A stretch of DNA of 64,000 bases from Pomphorhynchus laevis (lineage: Eukaryota; Acanthocephala; Palaeacanthocephala; Echinorhynchida; Pomphorhynchidae), in the NCBI GenBank assembly GCA_012934845.2, contig WNNJ02002706.1, positions 1-64,000 of the forward strand, written 5' to 3'. Positions 53,601-62,729 of this stretch are shown one piece after another (the first letter of the stretch is position 1; each line of letters starts with the position of its first letter). A model generated the notes under the pieces. It saw nothing but the letters and a program-made list of their open reading frames with translations. It searched no databases and was not told the origin of the DNA. The translations under genes and the position numbers were made by a program.

Positions 53601-54317
53601 CAGTAAGTTGAATTTTGATTTTTTAAATATGTTGGTGTTAATTTTTGATTTTTTATGAGAATAACTGTTTGTTCTATCGCTAAAGTGTCCACCGATTTTA
53701 ATATTTTTTTAATATTTTTTATGTAATATTTTTTCTATTATGCTATTGTAATATCTATTATGTTATTGTAATAAATAGTGCTCTTAGGTGTTTGGATTAA
53801 TTTGAATTCCTTATGAACAATACCATCGTCAGTAGTGCGAATGATATGAAGTGTAAAGAGAAGTAAATATAAGGTGTATTATATAAGGTCAATATTAGGT
53901 GCATTGAGAGATAAAATTTGAGAAGCTATTCGATCGTTCATTTTGTTATAATTTTAGAATAATATTAGTTAATCGTATAAATTAACTAATAAATTAATTA
54001 GCTAGGAATATTAATTTTATATAAAATTAATTAATTTAGTATAAAATTAATGTTATAAGAATTTATATACAACATAGCAGATACTCATAATATTAATTAT
54101 ATAAGCTATTAATTAAATATTTATAACATTTACTAACCGTTGTATCATTTGTAACTGGACACGAATCAGATGGAGGTTTATCTTCGTGATTTGCCGAATG
54201 ATTCACCATGCATATAATATTAACACTCATGTCAACTTTCTGTGAATACTGAATAAACGTGCCCAACATAACCAATACTGATATTAAGAATCTGTAGCTG
54301 CATACTACGCTTAACAT
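35496..54317 (-). CDS. SLC17-family transporter (sialin / vesicular glutamate / Na-phosphate transporter type), complete, 10 coding exons
   Basis: Exons, 5' to 3': 54317-54138, 52971-52732, 49643-49556, 45415-45320, 44035-43896, 42624-42484, 39269-39137, 39083-38984, 37379-37214, 35678-35496. All junctions are GT-AG and in phase; the protein has 488 residues, normal for the family. It is a major-facilitator membrane protein. TM1 is followed by KVDMSVNIICMVN, where most SLC17 proteins read R-x-N/D-L-S-V-A-I-V-A-M-V-N; then QGLILSAFFWGYAVSQIPGG, PSVSQLWSRWAPIQDRSIL, LGSVFTLPLGGYLC, and LTMTPKYMKEVLCFDINANG. Two sequons (N39, N57) sit in the first lumenal loop. The substrate cannot be told from sequence; family members carry organic anions, sialic acid, glutamate or phosphate. 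Introns are swollen by retroelements. The start at 54317 leaves only eight residues before TM1. Confidence 0.92.
35700..37200. other. Last intron of the SLC17-like gene, AT-rich, no insertions recognised
   Basis: A/T-rich text with TATA-type near-palindromes at 36850-37010. The 36600-36720 part is slightly richer in GC but has no frame. Confidence 0.5.
37214..39269 (-). CDS. SLC17-like gene, exons 7-9 (TM8-TM11)
   Basis: Exon 7 (39269-39137) NGLLSALPFIMIWLSTTISG, then ADMLINRQIMTRTTVRK; exon 8 (39083-38984) FGPGIFILALGFVP; exon 9 (37379-37214) GSIAGIVFGMANGIGAIPGI, the conserved G-x-x-P-G helix of the family. Exons 7 and 8 are separated by a 53-base intron. Confidence 0.9.
39973..40291 (+). 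repeat. Second copy of the 319-base block seen at 33240-33558
   Basis: By eye it is identical base for base to 33240-33558, from ACATATTCAATTATATACGA to AACATAGCAGTT. It includes the minus-strand Penelope-like RT scrap and the sequence AACGGCTATTTGGAGGAGGG. It lies in the SLC17 intron between exons 6 and 7. Confidence 0.85.
40292..40865 (+). repeat. Hairpin-repeat cluster, three partial or full copies
   Basis: Partial copies at about 40292-40390 and 40470-40580 lack the first arm of hairpin B; a full copy lies at 40620-40850 (CGTCATTAGCGCGTATTT, loop, GATAACATTGCAG, hairpin A). Confidence 0.75.
40925..41150 (-). mobile_element. Penelope-like RT fragment
   Basis: The minus strand covers the RT palm end: IDDI-containing text at ~41125, a SLILNKTNIDDKG-like segment and the YLDMNIKLTSIKT-like segment, all also found in the better copy next to it. 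An AT-rich tract with ATATAT runs separates the two. Confidence 0.65.
41308..42300 (-). mobile_element. Penelope-like element RT, best-preserved copy
   Basis: An open minus frame (41913-41308) carries TMGGNSSPVIADLFLSFIEY, YMFRYIDDICVFNSNNF with the YIDD catalytic box, SLILNKTNINDKEGVYLDMN and HEHSCIPYNIKYNTLNN. The N-terminal finger part continues in another frame up to 42300 (GIKHYFSINSTKEFLEQT). These blocks mark Penelope-like rather than LINE or LTR reverse transcriptase. The frame loses homology after ICNDIDFL, where a deletion has joined it to hairpin A sequence. At 42300 it abuts a reversed hairpin repeat (42300-42420). No nuclease domain is attached. It sits in the SLC17 intron just downstream of exon 6. 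Confidence 0.82.
42300..42420 (-). repeat. Hairpin repeat abutting the 5' side of the Penelope-like copy
   Basis: Minus orientation: AGCTCTTATTTTTCTCCTCA, first arm remnant, GGTCCGAAACCTGATAACAT, AGCAGTTACTATTGATGAC. It lies 60 bases from SLC17 exon 6. Confidence 0.7.
42484..44035 (-). CDS. SLC17-like gene, exons 5-6
   Basis: Exon 5 (44035-43896) has the membrane span TFIWCALWIILFADDPQQHK followed by the cytosolic loop FLSSEEKQYIQRN. Exon 6 (42624-42484) has VPWLRILKSKAFIAHTVYHT, NWGFLMLLTMTPKYMKEV and ends FDINA. Both match the conserved middle of SLC17 proteins, where V-P-W opens the C-terminal half. Confidence 0.93.
44110..45270. other. AT-rich intron sequence, no gene seen
   Basis: A/T tracts, with one AAATTGACTCAGTTAAGACG at about 44639 that resembles the terminus of the hairpin repeat. 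Confidence 0.5.
45320..45415 (-). CDS. SLC17-like gene, exon 4
   Basis: Reads HLGSVFTLPLGGYLCQNGFG then GWPSLFYSI, the conserved loop-helix of SLC17 (G-x-x-x-S-L-P-L-S-G-x-L-C ... G-W-P-S-x-F-Y). Confidence 0.93.
45754..45990 (-). mobile_element. LINE C-terminal fragment
   Basis: An open 78-codon minus frame reads AIEIIGDTGPITSSFLESIG, ATGDRRTARFLSQRLSCAVQ and RGNAACLLEIAQGI. This is the same tail (A-I-E-T-x-G, T-G-D-x-R, Q-R-L-S, R-G-N-A) as the LINE family at 1-647 and 13560-15310. It is GC-rich against AT-rich flanks, hence an insertion into the SLC17 intron between exons 3 and 4. Confidence 0.75.
45991..47060. other. AT-rich intron sequence with local inverted repeats, no gene seen
   Basis: A small palindromic area lies at 46805-46880 (GAATTCTATTTATTG ... 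ATAAATAGAATTC and TTTTATTACAACTTTTACAG followed by its partial complement). Nothing coding. Confidence 0.5.
47065..47340. repeat. 232-base insertion flanked by 22-base direct repeats
   Basis: The text ATTATAAATTGATTGTTCAC (with AT before it) ends at 47086 and again at 47340. The 232 bases between are GC-richer (GACCCTTGCGCGCAGG), have no open frame and no inverted ends. The pattern suits a retroposed SINE-like or RNA-derived insertion with a long target duplication, but I see no tRNA-like promoter boxes and no poly(A) end. Confidence 0.55.
47350..48660. other. Intron sequence, no gene seen; slightly GC-richer island at 47940-48470
   Basis: The island (CAATCACCAACGCGACACCT) carries no long frame on either strand. 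Origin unknown; perhaps an old element. Confidence 0.45.
48670..49470 (+). mobile_element. Penelope-like element, 3' end with complete hairpin region
   Basis: Plus strand: YPESLILNQTNINDKEGVYL at 48690-48755, then LTLTKTTINLYRKEDIFKF, HEHSCIPYNIKYNTLNNE and, after a stop, ICNDICFLPDHLNN. A further ~45 codons continue in another frame to about 49095. The 3' region holds hairpin B (about 49162-49222), hairpin A (49280-49302) and the terminus TACGTAGACTCAGTTAGCTG (about 49428). This copy shows the RT and hairpin region joined in order, so it serves as the reference for the repeat family. Confidence 0.8.
49556..49643 (-). CDS. SLC17-like gene, exon 3
   Basis: Reads GMIFPSVSQLWSRWAPIQDR then SILIGFAVSG, the family signature in which a Trp-Ser-x-Trp-Ala-Pro loop follows transmembrane span 4. 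Confidence 0.93.
50338..51430 (-). mobile_element. Second Penelope-like family: RT end plus GIY-YIG nuclease, degenerate
   Basis: Minus strand: RYIDNIFLVWKEGKEHLEQF (about 51395-51335), INFLDVSIYCDKYDTLQTSI, LHPLSAHPKHIKMNM and LRKQLIPRGYTYREVN up to 51006 is an RT palm-thumb. Farther on, GNVYLATCKLCQLQYVSETG (about 50625-50570), HRDAIVHNCISADSKN and TDANHGLNSEHIYT is a GIY-YIG nuclease with its conserved Y-L and Q-Y-V-G-E-T-like blocks (V-S-E-T here). The order RT then nuclease is canonical for Penelope-like elements. At least three breaks. It is different in sequence from the family at 41308. Confidence 0.78.
51690..52170 (+). mobile_element. Third Penelope-like fragment: GIY-YIG nuclease region, plus strand
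   Basis: Plus strand: EPCGCKRCKTCAEMSPSTTF at 51698-51757 (the Cys-rich linker C-G-x-x-R-C-x-T-C), TGTQYKIKSKT, GIIYLLE for the G-I-Y start of the nuclease, and SGKLTDLHRRKRQELYWIAQ at about 51930-51990, the conserved end of the domain. Several breaks. It lies opposite to the previous element with a short gap. Confidence 0.7.
52732..52971 (-). CDS. SLC17-like gene, exon 2
   Basis: 80 codons. SQDGPYPWDSKAQGLILSAF then FWGYAVSQIPGGFLSSKFGS, the family's most conserved block, and the following membrane spans end MRVLVGLSA before the donor GTAAGT. Confidence 0.94.
52980..54130. other. First intron of the SLC17-like gene, AT-rich, no gene seen
   Basis: No open frames of note. A scrap ACAACATAGCAGATACTC at about 54069 resembles one arm of hairpin B. 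Confidence 0.5.
54138..54317 (-). CDS. SLC17-like gene, exon 1 (start and TM1)
   Basis: Exactly 60 codons from ATG to donor GTTAGT. A short cytosolic start, TM1 (FLISVLVMLGTFIQY) and a lumenal loop with two N-glycosylation sequons and one Cys. No upstream exon is required. Confidence 0.85.
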
Positions 54318-57300
54318 TTTTCTCTCTAAATAAACGATAAAAACTCTTATTAATTTTTTAATAATAAAGTTTAAAAACGCAATAAAGAACCTTATAAACT
54401 TGATATTATATATAATTAATATATTAAATTAAATGATATTAATTATATTAATTGTTTGAATTTTAAACAATTGCAATAATTGCTTTTCATTTGCAATAAT
54501 TGCTTTTCAAACCGTAAGAGAAACATCGCGATAAATAGGTACAGACTGATTTAATTAATGTCAGCTTAATATACAATTTTGCATATTGATTTTTTATAAT
54601 GAAAATTAAGAAAAATTTTTGCTGCTTAATAAAAATTTTGATTTTAAAAACAAATTGACAAAAATTTTCAATATCCCAAGAGGTCATAATTATCTTAATA
54701 AATTTTGATTACAAATATTTATGCAAAAGTATCATTATTCAATAAACGAGCAGGTTGGCGATTTTAGAAACGGTTTTGTTTAATATCACGGATTACTTAA
54801 TATTTACAGTGAAGATTTTGAAAAATAACACGATTTGATCATCTTGAGTTTTTTTTATCGAATCTTTATACAATATTTCGAACGCATATTGTCAGTATCA
54901 AAAAAATCGACATTTCATTGAATTTGACGATTGGCTACTGAATTTGAATAATAAAGTTCTCCTCAAGTTTTAAGAACCTATTATCTACGGACTTTTATAT
55001 TGCTTTTTAATTCAAATGAAATTTTAAATTTATTTTCGGTATTTTCATTGACTCTATAATATATAAAATAGAAAATTGACTATAAAAAGTCAATATAAAA
55101 TTGACTCTTAAATATCAGTATATCTTTTTAAGCTAAACACATTTTATTTTTCTTCGTCATTTTCTTAGCAGATTCAGTTCCAAATAAAAATTTTAGTGAT
55201 TTTGTTAAAGTAAACAATAAAAATCTAATTCAAAATTTGTATAATTTAACAAATTTATTTGTCTTTTGATAAATCGACATTTTGTATTATATGATACAGA
55301 AAAGTAACTAACGATCTAGAAGAATCACACGAAAATTTCCTTCATTTATAAAGTCACTTAAATTACTAACCACATCTATTGCAATACATTGATATGTACT
55401 CTCCATATATATAGGCTGATAGAATCGGAATCAAGGGTCATTTGAAGACAAATATGTATGGCAAAAAATGATACTAATTCTTGTGTAACATAAAAAAAAA
55501 CAAAAAACGAATGCCAATCCTTTTTTTCCCACTATAAAGTGGTACATGCATGAAAATATTTCGATTCTAAATTTCATTTGATTTATGCCAACATAAAACT
55601 TTGGAATTCTTTCGTGTTTTTTTTCGTGTATATCGGAAAATACCTTGTGGAAATTGTTTGTGAACGAATTGCATTTGATGAATAAGTATAATAACTTTGA
55701 TACGTTATGCTCTATTTAATAAAAATATTTGCTTTTAATCCAGTTTAAATTCAACAATTTTACAATATATATAAAGTAAAATATACTGTACATTATATTT
55801 TACATTATACTGTAAAATATACCGCAAAATATATTGTACATTATATATAATGATTAAAAATTATATAACCTACATTTAAAACCTTGTTTGTAATTAAATT
55901 ATTATTTTTACGTATTTCAATGTAATCTTAATAAATTAGAAATCATGGCTAACATAAATTTCAAATTGTTACATAAAAACACATTACATTAAGAATTTAA
56001 ATGTTTTCTACAATGTATCACTATATAGTGATAAAAAATATGGTTATTTGTGTTTAACTTTTTATCCGACATTGAACCGGCCTATCAGATAAGCTTTTTA
56101 TTCTTCATCCTTTTGTAGGCTTCCATTGAATCATCTATTATGGTATTGATCATCTCATGGTCATGAAAGTTTCACAACATGCCTCACTGTCTGCTGCTAC
56201 TCTTTTGTTCTTAATATATTTTCGGCTGCTGTTGATTTTGTACTGTGTACTGGAATCCCTATATACTGCAAACTACAGGTGGTACATGTGGTACTATCCT
56301 AAATCTGAACATTGTATGACAAATAGGTTATGCTACTGTTGAAACTATCTTTTGTAGCCAAGCTACTATCTGTTGTTGCCATGGCAATAACAAATAGTTT
56401 CAAAAGTAGCATAAAAAGGTAAGTTTTATATAAAGTTAAGCTTTTTATATAAAAGCTAAATGATACTTTAGTTTGTAACTAATTGTTACTTACTTTCTTA
56501 AGTAACATTTAGGATAACATAAATTTCAAATTGAATATTGCATAAATCGTCAAAAAATCAATGTTTAAAATCAGTACTTACCTCCCATCTTTACTCTTTT
56601 TATTATACTAAACTTGTAGTATAAATTTAACTAAACTGTAATTTTTTAATAAATAGATGAAAGTCTACTTTCCAATTACTCATAAATTAAATTTCAACCA
56701 CATTTTAATCGCAATTACTCTCTCTCTATTTATACTAATAATTTTAAAAATGAGTCATTTCACCTAAAACACTATACAAAGAAATAAGATAGCGAAATAA
56801 TTCTTAGAGCAGGAGTTTATCAGGCCGAGCTATATAAAATGCTGTTATTTTTAACCGAAAGGCTACATGTAATTGTTAATGTAAGTTTCCTATTTTGTGA
56901 TGCTTACCAAAATCATGATACATCTAATGCTATAATACATCGTATTCATCTATTGTGAAAGCTTGAATGATAGCATGAAAACAATCCGATCCATATATAT
57001 ATATATATATTTACGATGTATCAGAATAATAAAACACAATCTTCTGCTTTACAATTGGCATATAAAATTGCAGTACCCTTTATCAATGCCATGCTAATCT
57101 TCGAAGAAACTTAAAAAATCAACTGTGATTAATTATCGTTCATTTGAGTCACCAAAGTAAATTAAAAAACTCACCCACATGAAAATAAATTCTATATTGT
57201 AAAGCGATTTTGAAAATAAAATGGAAAGTGCGATAATTTAACAGTCGGTATCAAAATTATTGTCAAAAACGTTGTAACATTCGATAACACAAGTATCTAA

Positions 57301-57630
57301 ATTCTAGTTTTCATCAAGGTGTGGTAAATTGCGAACTTAATAATTTTAATTTAATTGCCTGGAATAAATAATTTGATTTCTGTCGATACGCTAAATTCAA
57401 ATTATGCATATAAATTATTTTAATATAAAATTCATCAGTGTCTACAAATTCGCTCTGTAAAGTTAAAATTCCATTCTTTATTTTTATCTATTCTTCATTT
57501 TTGTAATTTTTTTCTTAATTCTCAAGATGGTATTATTTTTTCGTAAATCAGAGTTTCTGTGATCCCAATAGATTAAAATATAATACATTAAATAATAACT
57601 TGCTCCGATATATTGAATATATATGTTTTT
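54318..57630. other. Upstream flank of the SLC17-like gene, AT-rich, no further gene seen
   Basis: The promoter must lie here but no distinctive element stands out. A nested inverted repeat at 56328-56413 is listed separately. Open frames at 54487-54687 and 56157-56342 are low-complexity or unsupported. Confidence 0.5.
56328..56413. repeat. Inverted repeat with 22-base arms and a palindromic centre
   Basis: TTATGCTACTGTTGAAACTA and TAGTTTCAAAAGTAGCATAA pair with one mismatch; in the centre TTGTTGCCATGGCAATAA pairs again. The left side has ~21 extra bases (CTTTTGTAGCCAAGCTACTA). Possibly a small fold-back element. Confidence 0.6.
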
Positions 57631-57639
57631 TTTCTAATA

Positions 57640-58235
57640 ATTTTTATTTAGCTCCCAAATTTATCCAGGTAGCCTCATTCTTAATAAAACCGATTTTGAT
57701 GATAAAGGTGTATATCTAGATATGAACATTAAATTAACATAAACTAAAACTACTATTAATTTATATCGTAAAGATGACAAATTTAAATTTACAAGAAACA
57801 TTTTTGCATGAGTATTCATGTATACCATATAAAATAAAATATAATACATTAAATAATACAATTTATAGAATTGCAACAATTTGTAACGATATTGGTTTTC
57901 TTCCAATTCATTTAAATAAGAATTGATCATTTTGATAATTTAATTGGTACATGTTGTAGACTAATCAGACCAGATAACTGTGTTTTATAACTATATTTTA
58001 TTAATATAAAGATAAATAGTTATATAAGATTTTATACAATTTAATAAAATAAATAATTGTTATACGAGTTTTTATAATTTAAATCAAGTTAAAATTTAAA
58101 ATTGAAAATTAAAATAAAAGTCAATTTTTATGAATTGACTAATAAATAACATACGATGTATCAGAATTAGGATTATAATCCAACAGAAAGAATTGCTATG
58201 CTATCAGGTTTCTTTCCCGATTCTTCGATTCTAAG
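57640..58235. mobile_element. Penelope-like RT fragment (+) joined to an inverted hairpin region (-)
   Basis: 57660-57930 (+) encodes SLILNKTDFDDKGVYLDMNI, KTTINLYRKDDKFKFTRNIF and further RT thumb text in broken frames. From 57955 (GACTAATCAGACCAGATAAC, the repeat terminus reversed) to 58235 the hairpin region reads in minus orientation, ending inside hairpin B. The inverted joint is the kind of rearrangement common at Penelope-like insertions. Confidence 0.7.
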
Positions 58236-58511
58236 GCTGCAATACCAGCCTTCGGTTTTTAATAATGCAATGTAACGAAGGCTGTCATGTAATAAAGGTT
58301 GTAATTAAAAGCTTTTATTTTTATCTATTCTTCATTTTTGTAAATTGTTTTCTTAATTCTCAATATGGTATATTTTTTTGTAAATTAGAGTTTCTGTGAT
58401 CCCATTAGATTAAATTTGCCCCGGTTGTAAATCGCTAGATGAACAATACTTAGCAAATTATTCAATGCATCAGCTGTTTTTAAATCTTGTAAACTTATAT
58501 TTACTGACCAA

Positions 58512-58579
58512 TGAAAACATAAAATAAAAAATAACTTCTTATTTCTGAAAACATAAAATAAAAAATAACTTCTTATTTC
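58512..58579. repeat. 34-base tandem duplication
   Basis: TGAAAACATAAAATAAAAAA ... CTTATTTC occurs twice in a row (58512-58545, 58546-58579) without visible change. Confidence 0.75.
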
Positions 58580-58790
58580 TCGTTATATCAGCTTTACGAT
58601 ATAAATTAATAGTAGTTTTAATTGATGTTAATTTAATGTTCATATCTAGATATACACCTTCTTTATCATTAATATTGGTTTTATTAAGAATAAGGCTTTC
58701 TGGATAAATTTGTTCTCTTATTGAATAAAAATTATAAGAGTTAAATACACATATATCATCAATATTATTGGAGCTTGATAAACGAAAATG
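58580..58790 (-). mobile_element. Penelope-like RT fragment cut by a MITE-like element
   Basis: The minus strand reads DDICVFNSYNFYSIREQIYP, SLILNKTNINDKEGVYLDMN, KLTSIKTTINLYRKADI. Just before DDI the RT is interrupted by text matching the inverted-repeat element at 59206-59343. Confidence 0.75.
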
Positions 58791-59205
58791 GGAATTTTTA
58801 TTTGATATTTCGCTAACCTCCATAGAATTACTTAAAATTACTTACTTTTTAATTACTCAAATTACTTATGTTAGTAGAACCAAACTTCAAAGAACCAACA
58901 TTTCCCTACCGCTACCCACATAGAAAATTTGGCCAAACAATTTTATTAATATAAAAAGTACCGTAAAAATAAAGTTTACATAATTTATTATATCAATACA
59001 TAAATTTGAAATAATTATATAAATTTTGTACTTAAATAAAAATGAAATAGTATATTATTATAATTTTATATAATATATATTTAATATATTAATTATATAT
59101 TTATTATTTAATATATTATATATTTGTATTTTAATATATTATTTATATATTTCATATATTAATGTTATTATAATATATTATTTAATATCTTAATGTCATT
59201 GTAAA

Positions 59206-59343
59206 TTGTTGATAAAGAATTATTGGAGTTGGATCAAAGAAAGAATGAAATTTTTATTTAATATTTCGCTAACCTCTGTTAGCATAAAATCAAATAAAAG
59301 TTTCCCCTATTTTGATCTAGCTCCAATAATTCTTTATCAATAA
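59206..59343. mobile_element. MITE-like element with ~30-base inverted ends
   Basis: Left arm 59209-59238 (TTGATAAAGAATTATTGGAG ...) and right arm 59311-59340 (... CTCCAATAATTCTTTATCAA) differ at about three positions. The interior includes ATTTCGCTAACCTCTG. A related piece lies at 58763-58823 (TTATTGGAGCTTGATAAACG ... ATTTCGCTAACCTCCAT), so this is a small family. Confidence 0.75.
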
Positions 59344-59349
59344 TGAATC

Positions 59350-62020
59350 ATCATCAACTATTTACAATTAAAATTCTATTTTGTTTAATTTTTGAACTAA
59401 TGAAATAATGTAATTTGGTATTATCTTTTATTCAAATAGAATTTTCAAGTATATAAATCCATAAAAATAAGATGACAATATTAATAATTATTAAATAATA
59501 ATTCAATAATATTAAATTAAATTTAAATAATAATATATTATAAAAAATAATAATAAATAATAATAAATCTATTTAAAAATATAAAAAAATATTTTTTCCT
59601 ATGGTTAAATTTGATTATCTAGACTCATCTCCTATTCTAACATAAATATCTGTATTTCTTTAAATTTCATCTTTGTATTTAAAAATTCATTGTAATAAAA
59701 CTGGTTATACTTTGTAATCAAGCAAAGGGCAAGTTTTATTTTATTTTGTTGAAATTACCTTAAAAATTACCTTAAATTACCTGAAATTATCGTGTTTATT
59801 ATATAGACCTCTTCTGGATTAATGAATTATAAAAATTTGACCACCCATGATGTTATTGTTAAAATAACTTTAAGTTTCCAAGTTATTGGTTTCGTTTTAA
59901 AATTTTATAAATACCATTTCAATTGTTATTGCATGGTTTATCTTTCAGGTAAAAAACAGCCAAAGAGTCGAACAGTATTTCGTATTCCAGATATTTTATT
60001 ATTATATTTTATATTTTGTTTATGCTATTCAATTAAGAAATAGCTAAAAAGTCGAATATTCTCGCGAATTAAACCGAAGAGGCAAGTGTCTTTCAAACAT
60101 TGAAACTGTTATTCAGTTAGATCAGTTGTAGAGTGTGCTTGATTGATTTAACCGCACTATACAACACTTGAATAATTTGGTTCTCCATTAAACAAAAAAT
60201 TGCATTTTATGCAAATTGAAACATTCGCGTTGTTTAGAATACTTCACAGTATCAGTTTTGCGTATTTAAACTGTTTTATTTATTTGACAGTTTTATTTTT
60301 TATATCGATTAAATGTGGTGAGCGACAAAAGCGATATAATGCAATTATTCGAGTATAAATTGTAAGAATAATCGTTTTTGGGAATCTAAAATTTTCAAAT
60401 TTATTCGTTATGATTTCGACTTGTATCACTTTTATAAAAATCAAACTTTTTTCACTTTTTTCGAAAAAAAATAATTTCTATAAAAATCATTTTTTTTCAC
60501 ATTTTTTCGAATTAACAATTTTATAATTAAAAATAATTTTGATTAAAATAATCAATTAATAATTTATAATTATTAATAATAATTATAAGTTATTTATAAT
60601 TATTTATTTAATAATTTTATAATTTTGATAAAAATAAATAAATGATTGTTTTATCTTCAGTAATAATACTGATCAAATTATTTAAATTTTATAAAAATTT
60701 TAAATTTATCATTTCATATGCTTATTTAAAAATCGCATAAGAGTTTTCAATCATTACAGTTGCTTGATTTCAAAAATTGTTAAAATTTATATTTTAAAAT
60801 AAAAATATTTTATAATTTATATTTTAAAATAATTTAAAATAGATGAAAAACAGCCCAGTATGGATTTTATTTCATCGTTAATAATTACAATTTTAACGAT
60901 TTTACGATTTTAAATATAATCAAACTTAGTGTAAATCGAATAATTTCAATTTGGATGTATACGTCAACGTGATGTTACTTATCTATAACATCGCGTTTCT
61001 TTTATAAATAATTTTATAAATTTACAAATTCTAAAATCAGCTGACTATCTAAATAATTTCGTAAAAAGTTTTATTCGTTTTAGTATTACCGCAGTTTTCA
61101 ATTCTGTCAAATATATCAGGTATATATAACTTATGTTGGTAAAAGATAACAATTAAAAGACTTTTAATATTAGCTCGACCTTTGTTATGATATTAAACCA
61201 AATATCATTTCAACGAATATATATTTTTGATATCTCGTCTTATCAGATTAATTTTATATCCACTGCAGATTTAATGGAAAAAATAATATTTCAATATTTT
61301 TATGTAACTTTATAAATATGAATTCTTTAACAATTATAAATTCTTGCCACAATTAATGCCATATTCTTTGGAAGTGCAATATTATTATCATATTAAAGAT
61401 TTGATATTAAATTTAATAATAAAAATGTTTAATTTTTGATTTATACTAAAAAACTGCCATCAAACACTCAAATCCTGATTAAAATAGGATATTATATTTG
61501 AATTTAATAAAATAAATATAAAATATATCAAACATTAATTGCATAATATTATAATATGAGGAAGTATGCTGCTCTTGAAATGTGATATTTAATAATTGTA
61601 TTGTAAATGTAAATAAGAATTGTTAGCTTTCTTAAAGTATCTGCAGCGACTAATTTGGCATTGTATTTTTTTTTCGACAGCAAATTTTTAATTTCAAATA
61701 AAATTTTAATTTTCATTAAAAAATTTTAATTTCTTACTTGTTTGAACAAATAAGTGTTGACATTGCTTGCTGAAATAGATTAAACATAAAAAATTAAGAC
61801 GTTGTTAAAATACGAACAAAAGATCAGAAATTGACGCTATTAGCAAGCACAATTAAAGAAATGCCAACGATTATTCCACAGGTTTGTTTGATTGATTCTC
61901 TAAATAACAAAATATTAATTGTTATAATTAACAATCTGTACTAATCGAAATTAATCGAAACTACTAATAGAATTAAATACTTTTGTACGTGCACTTTTGA
62001 GTAAAAATAATTAACTTTAC
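59350..62020. other. AT-rich stretch, no gene seen
   Basis: Long A/T tracts, poly-T runs and low-complexity frames. The 73-codon frame at 59822-60043 has no recognisable domain and I do not call it. Confidence 0.5.
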
Positions 62021-62024
62021 AAAC

Positions 62025-62700
62025 AAAAGTAGATTAATCAGGTCAGCTACGTATTTATACGTATTTATAAATTAAAAGTAATGATAAATAAAAATTAAAT
62101 AATTAAATAATTAAATAAATAATACATAATTAAATAAGGAAAAATTTAAATTATTAAATAATTAAAAAATGCAAATTAATTAAATATTAAGTAATTAATT
62201 TTTTATTACTAATATAATTACTAATATTTTTAATTACTATTTTATAATTTGTATTTATAATTAAATACAAACAAAAGTAAATTAATCAGGTCAGCTAACT
62301 GAGTCTACGTATTTTATATTTAAAGAAATTATCCTAAATAAATAAATATTCAAAAACGATCAGGTATAATAAAAAGACAAAATTATTTTGGTATTTCTAT
62401 AGTAAATACTAGCATCTATAGAAATTAAAAACCTGATGCTAATTTCTGAATATGCTAGTAGTTACAAGCGAAATATCAAAATAATTTTGTCTTTTAATTA
62501 TATCTGATTGTTTTCGAATATTTAACATACAGATCAAGACAGGTATATTTCTTTAAATAAATAAAAAATAATTAAATAATAATAAACAATTATAAACAAT
62601 AAATGTTTATTTATAAACCATTAATAATTGTTATATCAAGTAGAAATTTAAAATTGAATTTAAAAAAGTCAATTTTTATGACTTTTTTAAATATTTTAAT
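62025..62700 (-). repeat. Penelope-associated 3' repeat (minus), duplicated terminus, interrupted by a fold-back element
   Basis: The reversed terminus AATCAGGTCAGCTA occurs at about 62036 and, in fuller form (AATCAGGTCAGCTAACTGAG), at about 62284. The AT-rich middle resumes after the fold-back element at 62344-62523 and reaches hairpin A (AAGTCAATTTTTATGACTTT) at about 62667. No hairpin B follows. Confidence 0.65.
62344..62523. mobile_element. Fold-back (MITE-like) element, ~54-base inverted ends
   Basis: Left arm 62344-62397 (AAATATTCAAAAACGATCAG ... GACAAAATTATTTTGGTATT) and right arm 62470-62523 (its near-complement, about five mismatches) enclose ~72 bases. It splits a repeat of the Penelope-associated kind, so it is the younger of the two. 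Confidence 0.8.
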
Positions 62701-62729
62701 AATTTTACAATGTTAAAGGTAAAACCAAA

